DNA from: Branchiostoma floridae
Lineage: Eukaryota > Chordata > Leptocardii > Amphioxiformes > Branchiostomatidae
Direction of reading: 5' to 3'
Assembly: GCF_000003815.2 (NCBI RefSeq)
Contig: NC_049995.1
Location: 3,092,788 to 3,156,787, forward strand
Length of the DNA: 64,000 nt
Shown here: in pieces, positions 42,334 to 57,510 of the stretch
How positions within the stretch are numbered: the first letter of the stretch is position 1
Layout of the letters: the number at the start of each line of letters is the position of its first letter
Notes under the pieces: generated by a model
The model's input: the letters and a program-made list of their open reading frames with translations, nothing else
What the model was told of the DNA's origin: nothing
The model's database searches: none
Position numbers and translations under genes: made by a program

Positions 42334-45300
42334 CTATTTGTAATAAAAAAAATAATGACAATGATATTGCCCAATGACAATAACCTTTACTGCATGACCA
42401 TGCCCAACATGGGCAAAATGAATTGAGTTTTGTAACTAAGGTCTTGAGAGGTTACGTTATATTTTAATCATTTCTCTCTCCTTAACAAATTGTGTAGAAA
42501 AATGTACATTTTTTTCATTGCATTGTAATTTTGGGACGACATCATTAATCATACGTAAACGTTTCATCCATTGTTGAAGTACATGATTTTTGCACATATC
42601 TGTGTAGTAAAGTAAAGGCAAGTAAGATTAAATATAACCAAAATACTAACGCTGTGGGCGTCTGTCGAAGGCTTTCAGGAGGACATTTGCACTCACGTGA
42701 CGAACCCGCCATGTTTGATGATTAAACTTGGAAGTTGTCACGTGGCGGTCGCGTGAACAGTGCATGCATGAATCCCCAAATCTACAGTTCTCACTCTTTC
42801 AGGTTTGCACAATCAGATTAGTGGATGTGACACTAACAGAAAAACAATAAAACAGTAAATAAAAACATTGACGCACCTTTTGGTGAGAACGACAGCCAAC
42901 ATTATTGTACAAAGCACGAGCACTACTACGCCTGCGCCGACTGCTATCCCTATGATCAGCACCCAGTTGGTATCTGCAAAATAAATTTTAAAAATCAGCC
43001 ACTCACTCATTGGTCAAACTGCTGATTATCGTGCTATCATTAGTTTACTTGAAATGCTAATTGTGATGGACAGTCATGGTTGGATCAAAGCTTCATCAGA
43101 CAGGTTCTTGTGATAGCATCCTTACCACAGCGACACCTTGCGGGAAGAAACAGGAGGACTTAGGCCCTCAGCAATTGTCAAAACGATTGCCAGATGAAAG
43201 TTGTTTAGTAGCATTTGTGATCTAGAAAACAAATCGTCGTCGGTCTTTCTTTAAAATCTACTGGTTGGTAGAGCCAGTCACTTCAACCACGAAATTTTCC
43301 CAATATTCAGCTTGAGGTTAATAGAAAACTATTGGGGGAATAAAGCAATAACATACTGAAGTCTTGGTGGGTGTGCGGTTCTATGAGAAGATCGTCTTTC
43401 GGTGGCCAGCACGCTTCCCGCCACTCAGCTGACTCGTTATACACAGTGGTCCGGTTAAGAGCTGTGTGTGATATATAAGTATGTATAACAGTTTATCATT
43501 CGGCGACTCGTTATACACAGTGGTCCGGTTAAGAGCTGCGTGTGGTATAAATGTGTATAACAGCTCAACATTTAACATGTGTGATAATTATGTATAACAG
43601 CTCAACATTCAGCCGATTCGTTTTACACAGTGGTTCGGTTATGAGCTGTGTGTGATATATAAGTATGTATAGCAGCTCAACATTAAACAGCCTCGTTGTA
43701 CACAGTGTTACTGTGTGTGATAAACATTTCAAATAATTTCTAGTAGCTCAACATTCAGACTCGTTATACACAGTACTAGTGTGATAAATATTTGTAACTG
43801 TTCAACGGTTCCTACAAAAGTGCACTGAACAATGCATGACCTTCAACTGACCTTGATATGTCATAACGAATCCACGCCCTGTCTTACTTGACGCAGACCG
43901 GAAGGAGATGTGTAACGTTTCGGCACAGGTGATTCCGACTTCCGGTATGACGTCACCCGTGAAGGTAGTCCTGAATCCAGCGGCTGGATCCTCCATCGCG
44001 ATGACGTCACCATCCGACAGTTGGAGCATGGTGAACTCTAGATCGATCACGTGATATTCGGGCACTGTGATTGTCCACGTGCACGTCACGTGTTTGGTGT
44101 AGTTGCCAGGGAAACCAGGTGAGTAGATGAAGCCGTCTGTATCTGTCAAGTTCCCGCCACACGCCCCCATAGTAGCTGGAGTATGTAAATGCTATGTTAA
44201 TCAAATGCTATGTTAATCAAAGGTACGTATTTGTGTAAAGATCATGCGTACATTTTGCATAACAGATTGTTGCAAGTTGGGGCAACATTTTCTAGCCGGC
44301 GTTTGCGGGAATGGATATTATAATCAAAAGACCACAAAACACATTAAAAGAATAGTCATGGCCACAATTGTGTGAATATCTCTTGCCATATACTTAAAAT
44401 TTCCCGCAAACAGTCCTGTTGTGCGTCGGCTGAAAATATGTGACCTAAGACAGTAAAAGCCAGTTAAATGCACAACGGATTACCGCACACTTCTGTTAAC
44501 TGCAAGGAATCCCAAAACCCCGTACCGGTGCAGTCCAGCTGGATAACTTCGCATTATTGCGCATTGCGGATAATATTTAATTGCACGAAATACGCTGGGG
44601 TGTGCATTTAAGCGGATTCTACTATATTATTTTTATAAGCGCCCCTTACCGTCGTATATTGTGAGTCTGTTGCTATTTTCCAGGTAGCCACTGCCACACA
44701 CTTGGTCCGGGTCCCCGGCACACTGGTCCTGGCACTCTCGGTCCTTCCGTCTGTTCCCCAGCCGAGTGAAATGCTCGTCCTGACCGCAGAAACACTCCGT
44801 CCCTCGCTGGGCCCCGGCGTACTTGTACCCGAGTCCTCGGCAATGTTCGGTACACATCTGAATGGTCATCGCGAATGTTCGGAGGTACTCGTGATAGAAC
44901 ACTCGGTCGTCGGGGAGAAGGAAGTCTCGGTAGCAGCCGAGATATCCGGGGACTGAAAAAAAGAGCACAATAATGTGGTGCAATTGCTCATAAAATGTAA
45001 TATTTGCTTTTGGCATAGCGTGTCCTCCAGTAGATATGTATAAAATACATCTGCAAATCGATATATGATGCAGATTTCCTTGCTTCAGACTTGCTGCATT
45101 GCTGTTTCTCGCCGCTAATGTAGTTTTTTTTTTATTATTCTGTTTTCTTTAGCCAGGGTAGCCCAACTCAGTGTATCACACTGCTTTACAGTGGGGCCAG
45201 AACACAATCCCAAACGTGGCTAAGTTTGTATCCCCCCACGTATCCTTTCATCACATGGCTTAATTTTCATTGTCAGAAGACAGCCTCCTTGATCCACCGG

Positions 45301-48300
45301 ATAGAAAAAAAAAAAAAGAAAACTCCAATATCCTATGTTCTACATAATTTCTATGTTCTATGAAATTATATTCGAATCTTCAAACTCTTGTGACAATTAA
45401 GACACATTTATAATCTTATGATAAGTTTATAATCGCGTCATCATGAATGTTATTTATGACCCTACCGTGACAGATAACGCCCGCGTCCTGGCTGTGATCA
45501 CAGAAGTTAGTCTCCCACCCCCCGTGCGCGCACGCCCCCAGGTTGTCCTCGGACCCGTCACACCGCAGCTCGCTCAGCCAGATCCGCCCGGCCCCATGGC
45601 TGAACCTCCCGCCGCCGTGAGCCCACGCCGCCCCCGGGAAACCCAGCTGCCGACACGCCACCTAGAAATGGGTTCGTTATGGTCAAGGTGTAGATTAAAT
45701 CTACACGGTAAAGTTTTAAACATTCACAACCATAATTCTACCCTAACGGTAAGTTTGTAGGGACGGTAATAGTCAAGGAAAGTCAAGTTGACTAACGTCC
45801 GTGGAATATTCATGGAGGTAAAACTTCTGAACATGCTATGGTCCCGATTTTTGGGTGTCAGATAGCTCTTGTACTCCGAAAGAAGTGACATACTAGTAAG
45901 TTTGGGCCCCCTAGCGGCTAGTCTTGGGATAGCAGTGGCATTTTTTTATATATTTGCTTTCGGGCAGACGAGGACATTGTGGCACAGAATCTCAAGTTGC
46001 AAAGTACAGACAGAAGGCAAAGGTAGGACCGAAGTCAGGTACCAATTTTTACACAAGCCGCCCCCGGGAAACCCTGCTGCCGACACGCGACCTTGAGTGG
46101 GAGCGGGGAAAATGGGTTCGTCATGGTCAAGGTGTAGTTTAAATCTACTGAGTAAAGTTGTAAACTATCACAATCATTATTCTACCGTAACGGTGAGTTT
46201 GAAGACTTAGGCTGTAGTGTAGATACATGTACATGTACTAAGGTATGCAGGGACAACGCTAGATAAATCTATGGCATTTGTTCGAGGTGAGCTACATTTG
46301 TGGTGTTGAATGAAAGGATAAAACTTCATTAAATGTATGGTAGGTTTATGGGGATGTCAGAAGTAGGATTTGTTACGTTACGGCCAAAGTGTAGTCGGCT
46401 CGTACAAAGCTCCTTGCTATAATACGTTGTGAATTGACGGTACGTCTGCAGTCCAGGCAGTCAAAGTTAAATAGATCTACGGTAGCCTACAGGGACAAAC
46501 CAAGATTAATCTGCACGAGACCTACGGGAGACGTGCGGAAAGGGGTTCGTCATGGTCAAAGTGTAGACTAAACGTAGGCCTGCAGGGGCATGCGCGGATA
46601 AATGCACGATCGGTCTACAGGGACTGTCAAAGAGTAGTCTAGAGTCAGAAGTAAAGCTTGCCCTTACATTTCACGTGTGTTGACCATTCTTCCAAATCTA
46701 CGATAAGCTGTTATGTTGAGGACACAAGCGGATAAATGTACGATAGGTCTACAGAGACAGTCAAAGAGTAGCCTAGAGTCAAGTAAAGTTTGCCCCTACA
46801 TTTCACTTGTGTCTTTTCTTCAAATCTAAGGTAAGCTGTTGAGGACACCTGTCCATGAACTTTGACCTACCTCTGCGTCCTTGATTCCCCACCGATCGTC
46901 GCACACCGTCCCCCACTGCCGCCCCATGATGTCCTTGTCCCTGACCTCCAAACGACCTTCAAACGGGTTCCGTCCATCTACAAGTCTCAGCTCCAACACT
47001 GAGCAGAAAACGGTTTCAGAAAATCAGATTTAAGTTTAAGAAAGAAAGAAACTAAAGGTGTCATTGAAATTAGATATTTAAAGTTTCTCCATCATTCACG
47101 CAAAACTTCTGTGAAAGCTTCTGTGAAATCTGTAACGGGTGGGGTCCATTTTCCGACAACCGTTCTGAGGTGGATGCGCATGGCTTTTGTCATCGTATGT
47201 ATTACAGTGAACTCATCCAAAACAAGTTTAGACATTGTATACATCCATATAACTGTGATTGAAGCTGTACAGATATATATTTCGTTCTGCACTGAAGTTT
47301 GACAGCGCACGAAACTCACGACAGGTTTTGGCTTGCGGCCTAATAGAACGTTTGGAGAATGGACCTCTCTCGTTACCCCTTTGGCGGGACAAAACAGCAA
47401 CTCGTCGTGACGTCACAGAAAGGATTCCTGACTATACTTAGTCTAGCTAATGAAGGGGGTTTATTGTGATCAGAGAGCACACCGCAGACAATGCAGCTGA
47501 TTACAGAGATATTTTCGGAAAAGATAATGTGTCTACGTGACTGACAGCAAACGTAAAATTTTACTGGCACTTTACTGCAATATCATTTGTACATTTGACA
47601 TATTTTTTATGAGACTAAAATAGCTTAAGACCAAATACATTATAATTCGAGAGGTTGATTTTTAATGGACTGTTCGAAAGACATCTTGCTCAACTAAAAC
47701 TATAGCCTCTTTGCAACTAAGTAGGATAGGCTGTAGTTTAGATACCCGCCTGTAGATGGCGCTTATCCCTTGGGAAACCATTTTTGTCGAACTAAAACGC
47801 TGTAGCAATACCCATAATATGTTACACTGTCAATCGACCCACCGATCTTTTACTGAAGGGAAGTAACTCTCCATTACTTGATACAGACACAAGCTGTTAC
47901 CATGACGACAAAGCTGGTAAATTGTGCGAATCGGACAACAACAACAAACAGTGGTAGGCCGTGTTTTGTCAACAAACGTTGTCATGATAGGGTTAACATG
48001 AAGACAGGCCGGGTCCACTTCGCTCCGGTACTTGAGCCGACTAAGTTGTCCTTTCTTTGCGTCACATCAACCGTATCTAAGCTGGATTTCGATAGCCTCC
48101 ACCAGGCCTTCCTACAAGGGTGCGGGGATCGTAGAATTCGGGGGAAAATTGGGAAATTGGCCGGAGGAGTCAGTCCACGCTTAGGTTCATATTTCCCCTC
48201 CGGCTGCACGGCCGACCAACTTCTCTGGTAGCAAAACTCCCCTGGCAAATTATTCTCCTTATAACAGCCAGTCTCCGTGCTTAACATAAAGAGAACAGCA

Positions 48301-51300
48301 CAGAATAGAATGCCCGATAAAACCCCCTCAAACACGTCAAAAGAAGCCAATGCCATCTCTGATTGGATTTGATCATGAGGTCGGTGCTTGGTTGGGAGTA
48401 GCCTAAAATCCATTTTATACTAGCTCCCTTTTACTCCTATGATCGCATTAAATGGTGACTTTCCTTAATGTTTTTTTTTTCTATTCTCCAAAATGAATAA
48501 TTGGCTGGCGTCAACGACCAACTTCCAACCGCACGTGACTGTTATAGTTGGCGCACGACTAATTCCCAACTATGGTCTAGAGAAGGACGGGAGGCCATGG
48601 TCGGCTATGTGTGACAGCGGCTTAAATCACATGCTAGGCAAGTGACCAACCCATTCATAGGCGTCTTTTTGTCTGCGCTGACATGGTTTGATATATAGAC
48701 TATGTGTTACTGTCAGAGATCGTGTCAAGTAACAGGACAACAATGTAGTCTGGTCACCGAGCTATGAGCCCGTGACTTCCAGACAGTCTACAATGCGGGT
48801 TCTTCCTAGAAACACGTTTAAACCCGCAGGGTACTATCTAGGTAGTCTCTACGCCAGTGGAGTTTTGCTACCAGAGGAGTTGATTGGCCGTAGGGGAAAC
48901 ATTAGCCTCAGCGTGGACTGACTCCTTCGGCCAATTTCCCGATTTTTGCCGAATTGTACAATCCCCGTACCCCCGTAGGAAGGGCTGGTGGAGGCAACGT
49001 TCTAGGTAAACTCCCAGTCACATACAGCCAACCATATGGCCTCCCGACCTTCGCCAGACCATCATCTGTGGTTTGGAGTTGGTCGGAATGGTCATCCAAA
49101 AGGACAGATGCAGCCCTAGCAAGTCGTACCAACCGGGACTCGGACATACGCCCTTTAAAACCTAGAAATTCTCACGGTGTACCTTACCTCTGTGTCTGAA
49201 GTCTGGCAAAGGAAGCAAGGAGTAACAAAGACAAATGAGTTAGTAGGTTAGTTGGTTAGTATCCTATGAAGGGTAGATACACACAGATAGAACACTTTCA
49301 AGTCAATAAAAGACAAAAAAAAAACGTTAACTGTTAGTATGGCTTTGGTTCGTTTCATCGGTATTCAGTACAATTCATTCACTCCCAAGTGCCCATTCNN
49401 NNNNNNNNNNNNNNNNNNNNNNNNNNNNNNNNNNNNNNNNNNNNNNNNNNNNNNNNNNNNNNNNNNNNNNNNNNNNNNNNNNNNNNNNNNNNNNNNNNCT
49501 CCCTCCCTCTCTGATCCTCTCTCTCTCCCCCACTCTCACGGCGTATTTGATAGACCAAATTATAGCTTTCTTTTACCCTTGCATCTCTATCTCACTTCAT
49601 CTATCTCTACTTCACCCTCAAACTATCTTAGCTTCCACCAACAACCATACGTATTTTGCTAGATCAGATTATACCTTTCTGTCTCACTCTTCCCTCTCTC
49701 CCTCACTCTCAAAAGTTAAACAACACGTATTTGATAGACCAGATTCTAGTTTTCTTTCTCCCTCTCACCCTGTCTCCTTCCCTCTATCTCTCTCCCTCAC
49801 TCTCAAAACTCTAACAACAACACGTATTTGATAGACCAGATGGTCGAAGAGTCCCGACAGCCGATGACAAAGGCACGAAGTGGGGGGCGACCTTAGGTGA
49901 CCCAGGAAACGACCGAAATGTCAGCTTCTTGTTGCGGTGTCACAGACAATAATGGCGACGTCGTTAGTGATTTATATCGTTAGTAGAGGGGCCAGGGAAC
50001 GGCCATATGTGGAGCAGAGACGACAAGGTGACGACAGCGTATCAAGTTTAGGGACTCTCACTGCAATTGGGGCACCGGTGCGGCACTGCTGGGTTCCTTC
50101 ACTGCGGCACTGTTTTGTTATTTTCGCAATTTTTATAATTTAGATATTGCGTAATACGTAAAAGTATGACTTAGAAGACAACAAAATACACAAAACGGAA
50201 GAAAATTCGTTCTTTATCTCTGAAATTCGTTGAGTCAACTACGAACACCGCAGTGTCGCACCGGTGCCCCAAGTGCAGTGAGAGTCTACCTTTAGTGATT
50301 TATATCGTTATAGTATTAGTAGGGGGCGAGGGAACGGTCATATCATGTGTGAACTAGAGACGGCAAGGTGACAATAGCGTATCAACTGAAGCATTAAGCT
50401 TTCTATTGCAATTGTTTGCAGTGCATGCATATGTGTCGATCTATGTTAGGAAATTAAACAGAATTATAAGATTTGTAGCAAGTCTTTGTCCCGGGGGCAC
50501 GCAGTGTAGTATGTATCAAGTTAAAAATGAAGAATGAAGGTATACGTATTAAAGATATAGACTTTTGGACATGGTTTATCTGTACTGAATCATGAAGGAT
50601 AATTGTCTGATCGTTCGATAATTAATTGTCATATCAAAAAGACGACACAATATCATACTGTCCTGAAGCAGAACATAGTACAAAAAGCCTGATTGTTTAT
50701 ACTACAAATGTATTACCATTCGTAAAATAGATTAGTCTCTTAGATTTTTAGATATTAGCAACTCATGTAGTTCTGTATGTATTTTATGTACAAGTTGCAA
50801 CACATTGTATCCTTTAAAGTTGTCGTGCAATAAAGTTCTATTGTATCACTGTCTACAGTCAGTCTTTCCATAGCCTTTCGATCTAGTACTATAGACCAAA
50901 ACCTGACTCCGTGTGAAATCAAAGTTAGAACCTGTCTAGTTAACAGCCCGTGTGACCCCATGTTTTAACTCTCCCGTGTTTTTCCTGTCGCTACCCTGGT
51001 CTTGTGGGGCTTACCCCCTCCAAGCTGCAACAACACCGGTAAAGCTTTTATTTTCCCTCGGCGTTTCGGACATGGGTTGATGACTTCCAAAAGTGTAGCC
51101 AGGTGGGGACAGTTCTTATAAACGTTAGGTGTGGGTTGTGTTAGGGATAGTTCCTTAAATGTTCTGTGTGGGTTATGTTAGGGATGGTTCTTTAATATAC
51201 TCTAAAAAGAATGGATGAGAATGCAACCCGAAAGGTGTTTAGCTAATTAATAAATCAACCAATTAATTAACTAGTCAATGAAAATCGTTTGTCTTGTTAA

Positions 51301-54300
51301 CTAACATAGAATCAGGACTCTCTCTCCATCTCTATCTCTATCTCTATCCCTCTCTCTCTCTGTTTTTCTCTCATCTCTCTCTTTCCCACTCTCTCTCTCT
51401 CTCTCTCTCTCAACTCCCTAAACACAATTTTGACTGTCGTTAGCATTGGAACCATTGACAAAACGACTAAATAAAGTATCGAAAACGAAGCTTAGAATCC
51501 TACCAAGTACATGTAGTACCAACAATCTAGGAAAATTAAAGGTAATAACTTTAACTACAGACCTCTCTTTATCATTGTTGCCCAAGTCTAGAGATCTCCT
51601 CCAAAATATATGGATTGATTTATTTGTTTTGATAGTTATTTTTCTTCATCTGAAAACAATCGCGACAAACAAATCTGATTCATGCGTCCTAAAATGAGAT
51701 GAGAGTTCTAGGCCACACTTTAGATCAATATCAATGAAACGACCCTGGCCGTTGTTCCCTTGCACACGTGTGCGTTTTTGGCGACCGTCCAAAGCCAAGG
51801 CCGGGTTAGAAGGAGCAATTATTTGTACCGTGGCCCAAATCTGGAGAAGGTCGGGTGTTGGCAAACACATCGTGGCTATTGGGAGCATGTTACCAAGGCC
51901 GAGACGGGAGGGAGGCATGGGAGAGAAACGTTTAAGGGGGAAGTGGAAAAGTAAAAATGATATCGAAGCAGTTTGGCTTTTCAAAGAATATATACAGGCG
52001 TCTTCATGAAAGAAAGGACTGAATCAAAGAAAGAAGGCAGGTAAAAAATGAAATAAAATGGATGATTGAATCCGGAAAGCTAGAGGAAAGAAATTTTCAA
52101 AGATAGAGAGAAATCTTTTTCTTGATTCTGGAGCGTGTATAGGACGGACATGTGCTCACAGTGCTGGCACAGCTTGAAGAAACCATAGACTCGGCATGGG
52201 AGAGAAACGTTTAAGGGGAAAGAAGAAACTTGAAAGTGATCCCGAACCAGTTCAGCTAAGACTTAGGTCCCATGTCCGAAACGGGGCCCGGCCTGGAAGT
52301 TTGCGGTAGCGAAAAATGTTTACCATGGAAAATACAGAAATTATGCTACTGACCGATTTTTTTTTCGATCTGTGTGTTTTGTTTCCTTTCTTATAATATT
52401 TTTCGTTTCCTAAAGCTACCCGGCCGGGTCCCGGGTTGGGAATTGGGACCTATACCTTACTAATGTACTAATATTCAACTCAGGTCGTGATAGAGTCTAT
52501 ACAAGACTCCCGCCAGCTGGCCGAATAGAAAAAGGGAACTTTGGCCAAGTTAGAAATAAAAATCTAGTAGTTGGCATAGGAGTGAATTGAAGAGCCGGCG
52601 GTGATAGCCGGAGAGACATCAATAATTAAGAAATAGAGTCAAATAAAGAGAGTTAATCAGATTAAAAGAAAAAAAAGAGCTAAAAAAAAGTGGTTATTAA
52701 AAAGACTTGAAAGAAGAAAAAAAAAGAAAATGAAAGGAAAGATAAGAGAAAAAAGGCGTTTTTATGAAAGAAAGGAAAGGACAAAAGAAAGAAGAAGGCA
52801 GATATAAAGAAAAGAAAAATTGATCATTGAATAAATTATTGAAGAAGAACTTCATTGCACGACAATTGTAATTGTAAAGGATACAATGTAAAAGAAAGCA
52901 AGAGGACAAAAATTTACAAAGATAGAGAGAAATCTTTTTCTTGATTCTGGAGCGTGTATAGGACGGACATATGCTCACAGCGCTAGCACAGCTTGAAGAA
53001 ACCATACACTCTGTTTAGGAACAAAGGAGTCCATTTAATATTCATGTACATCTTGTCGAAAATAACTCATGCATTGGTTTGTGACGGAAATATAAACTCT
53101 CCGGGTCCCGCCGGTGTCCGGTGTACGGATAGGGTAGTCTCAAACATCCAGACGGTTCGGGACATTCTTAGACACAAATCATTGTTTAGGCAGATTTAGG
53201 GACAGATTAGAGAGGAGATTAAGAGAAGATCATGCCCACTAATCCGTTTTTAAGAAGACACCGGCATCGATTGGGATTTAGTCTCATTGTGTCTTAACAT
53301 TTTTCAATCCCAAAGATGTAGGTAATGCTCATTGTAATGTTGCTGATGATCATAGAGTCCATTCCAAGACACCATGAGGGTTTTTAGGTGATATTTATAA
53401 TTAGTCTGAATTATTTTGAATAAAAGAATATCTGAGCCACAATAATTAAATTATTTTCAAAAAATTGACTAAGAAAGTACTCATATATTTGAATTCCTTT
53501 GAATATTTTAGAAACATTTTGAAAGTAACTGTATAAAAATATCTTTATTTAGAATAATTGTGAAACCTCTGTGTGATTATTTCACATTTACAAATATTTG
53601 TAAAAAATGGTAAACCTGGCCAAATGGTTAAATTAGTTTATTGCCCCCATAAAAGTACGCCCTATTGTTGTATCTGTATATTTTTAGATTTCACTGCTGG
53701 GCAATGGTGGATCCTTTGTGGTGGGCCATTGTTGCATGGCACCCAAGCATACTTTGCAAGGATGTGTGAATTGCTATCTTCCCAGCCCACTGAACCATTT
53801 ACAAAAAATGGTAGAAAATGGTAAATAATGGTAGAATGCTGTTATCATTATTTAGAAACCATTAGAAGTATCCAATTCCACACGATGAATATTTCCAAAG
53901 TTTTACAGGACCAGGGAAATATTTATAAAGTTGAAACAGTGTTACAAATATTTCTGAAGTATCAAATGTCCTAGACATATAATTACAAAACTTTAAAATC
54001 AATTCTAAACAATGGTCACAAACATCCGCATGGTGTCTTGGAATGGACTCTACAAAAATAAGACAATGACTAGACTGTGAAAAAGGGTATGAACATAAAT
54101 ACATTACACAATTTTTTCTGTATTTTGTTCTCTCTTAAACTATGCCTTATGTGAGCCAGTGAGAAAATGCACCTACATGCAGAATCAGTGAGAAAATTCA
54201 CTATAATTCACTATAATAATGAATGAAACAAGAAATAAAAATAAAAAACTATTTCACGGTGACAAAGGACCTTCGATTTCTCGTTAGTATCATGCAATGA

Positions 54301-55877
54301 TTTGTGACCAATAAAAATGATAATTTTGTTATTTTCCTTGAATGTATCGATCGGGACGACTCAAGGATGACTCATTTGTGTCAAGCGTCGCTAACTATCA
54401 TTTACGGCCCTACAAGTATCGACTGCTTTTTATGTAGTTTATCTTGTTACCTCAGAAAAGAAGGTTATGTTTTGGTGATGTTTGATTGTGTGTGTGCATG
54501 TGGACAGCATAACTGGAGAAGTTGTGAATGGATACTTGAAATATTTGATCGATGAGTCTAAATTTCACTGTATGTGTCAAAGAAAAATAATGTCTTGGTG
54601 TTCATTTTTCTAAGTATAAAATATTTTACAAACGAACCAAAACATCTACACATTTTGTGTACGATACTGTTCACCAAAATGTACATCCATGAAAGTTCAC
54701 AGTGTCAACAAAATTAGACGTTTGTCTTTTACAAATATAACATATAAACATAAGCCTTACGATGATTTTTATTATGAAAACATGTTTTAGGATTTGGAAA
54801 CATTTTGATTGAATTAGTGTCTGCGACAGACAGATTTTACGACCTCGTCCATGGCCGTAAAACGTCAGATCGCGTGACGTCATGAGGGAATCCCCAGGGA
54901 GATGGCATCGGTTCAATGTCACGCTAAAGTAAGAACGTCTGTTCGAACTGAAGTATCTGGGTCAAAAGAGAACGGTGTGTTGTGTACTTTCTTTTAAATA
55001 TTTACTTCCGTGAAAATTAAAAATCAAACCGCATACTTTCACTTTCTGAGACACCGTTATGCATATGATGAGGCTTGTTCAGTATTCTCCAAGCAGAGGT
55101 TCGGCTCTGGTCATTTTTAAATGCGTTTTTATCGATCGCGAGCTGTATACATTGTACCTTTTTCTTTGACCCGCACACGTGAAAAAAACGTTATAGAATA
55201 TAAAGCCCGGCAGAAACGTATGAAAACGTGTAAAAAAATGCCGGAGCCAAACCTCTGCTAGGAGAGTACTTGTTCAGCACAATTTCGTTCTTAAAACTTG
55301 AGTACAAAATTATGAATAGGAATAGCCGAAACAAATCTAATACACCGATCTTATCATTATATCCAGGTTTGGTTTTTTTTTGTTAGAGTAGAACTAAAAC
55401 GCAGCAATACACCCATAAACCCATCAGTATTCAAATTAGCGGCCTCTCTTCCAACAACAAAGTAGAGAAACATTGCTACCTCTCGACCCAACATCTGCTT
55501 AATCATAAATGACTTCTGTCCTTGGATGAGATAGAACAGCAGAGTCAGTAGAGGAGTGACTGTTTTCTGTCACGTGTAATTGGTGGAACCGCCCGACCAT
55601 GACCGAAGAGCTCTTCGTGATCTATCCAAATGAGAAACAAATGGTGTTTTCCGTTTCAGTCAGAGTTTAGCCTTGAGGGTTGAAAAGATGTGCCAAAAAT
55701 CAGTCCCAAGTGTCCTTTCACCCATATCTATTAGAGTTTCTCTCTCTTTTACTCTCTCATTTACTCTCTCCTCTCTCTAACTCTCTCTCTCTCCGCTCTC
55801 TCTCCTCTCTCTCTCTCTCTCACTCCCTCATTCTCTCTCTCCTCTCTCTCTCACTCCCTCACACACACACACACACA

Positions 55878-55925
<48 letters not shown>

Positions 55926-57434
55926 ATTAGTCGCACGGTCGTCGTGCGATAACTAACTATGACTGAGAGCACTCGTGGGCTAGCCGTACGTGTGCCGTAC
56001 AATATTCGGCTGTCTCGTAACCGAAAATGGTGTGTTAGATCTTTGTCGGCTATTAGTTCTGTCACAGCCTAGCTTGGAGATTTTACATCATCAAAATCGT
56101 ACGACTTGTCTACGACGAATATGACCTCCTCGTTGCATGTATAGAGAGCCGTTTGGCCGCAAATGGGGCAATTACTGTCGTATTGAGGTCACCTGAGTTA
56201 GCGCCGAATGGCAGTCACCACAGACCCTTGCGATTTAGAATCGCCTATATCAAAGCTCCTCACAATTCAGCCCTTGCAATTGGCTGTGAATAGAGAGCAT
56301 TCGGCCCACCCAATAACAATAGCAAAACTTGACGCACCTATTAGCCTTGGGAATTTAACTACCGTATCTAACGAGGGGCTTCCTTTAACTCTAATCGTAA
56401 CTACTCCCATTCTACATCATTTATAGACTGCACAAAGAGCACATTACGATCAAAGATCGACGTGTAACAACATGTTAACTCTCTCTAGCCAGACTAATAC
56501 TTCAATGAAATACGGTCACCTGTCGCTTCTTTTAGCCTTGCAAATCTTTTCTTTAACTACCGTATCAAATTACGAGGAGCTCCCTTTACCTCTAATTGTA
56601 GCCACTCCCATTCTACGCCGTTTATAGACTGTAGAAGAAGCACATAACGATCAAAGATTGACGTGTAACAACATGTTAACTCTCTCTAGCCAGACTAATA
56701 CTGCAATGAAAAACGGTCACCTGTCGCTTCGCCCGCCGCTAGTTCGACGTTCGGCGCCCCCCTGAGTCTTAAAAATCAGTTACAACAATTTCCATCAAGT
56801 TCAAATTAAATTACAACCAACGGATAATCTTTCAGGTCGATTGCTAACGATCTTTAGCGCCAGTATCAATGNNNNNNNNNNNNNNNNNNNNNNNNNNNNN
56901 NNNNNNNNNNNNNNNNNNNNNNNNNNNNNNNNNNNNNNNNNNNNNNNNNNNNNNNNNNNNNNNNNNNNNNNGGGTCAGATCAAGAGGATTTCAGACGATA
57001 ATGTAGGGAGCTATGGTAGCCATGGTAACGGTTGCCTTGGTACCCATCCCTATCAATCAGTAGCGTTTAACTGATCAAATGGAACAAGACAGTTATTTTT
57101 TGTTCTACTGGCAGAAGAAAACTGTCTATAAGACAGATACACCAGAATTCTTTTCGTTAATTGATTCGATTACAACATTACGTACTGGCGCACTGGCCAA
57201 AAGTTACCAAGCCTTAAACAAACTAAATCAATGGAGTAAGTTTGACAGATGTCTTAATTAAGTAGTCATGAGGTATCCAAAATCATTTCTAAAGTACTTG
57301 AAAACTATTATACTAAAAGCACATGATATTTCGAAGACATCCGGCTCATTAAAACAATTATGTATATTTTATTTCACGAATTCTGGGATATTTGTTCCGA
57401 ATAAAGTGCTTCTTTTACACCGCGCAAGCCTTCA

Positions 57435-57510
<76 letters not shown>

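Noticed and set aside
49339..49662. Open frames that cross runs of N (also at 8086, 11333, 36235 and 56841)
   Set aside because: The reading frame over unknown sequence has no meaning.
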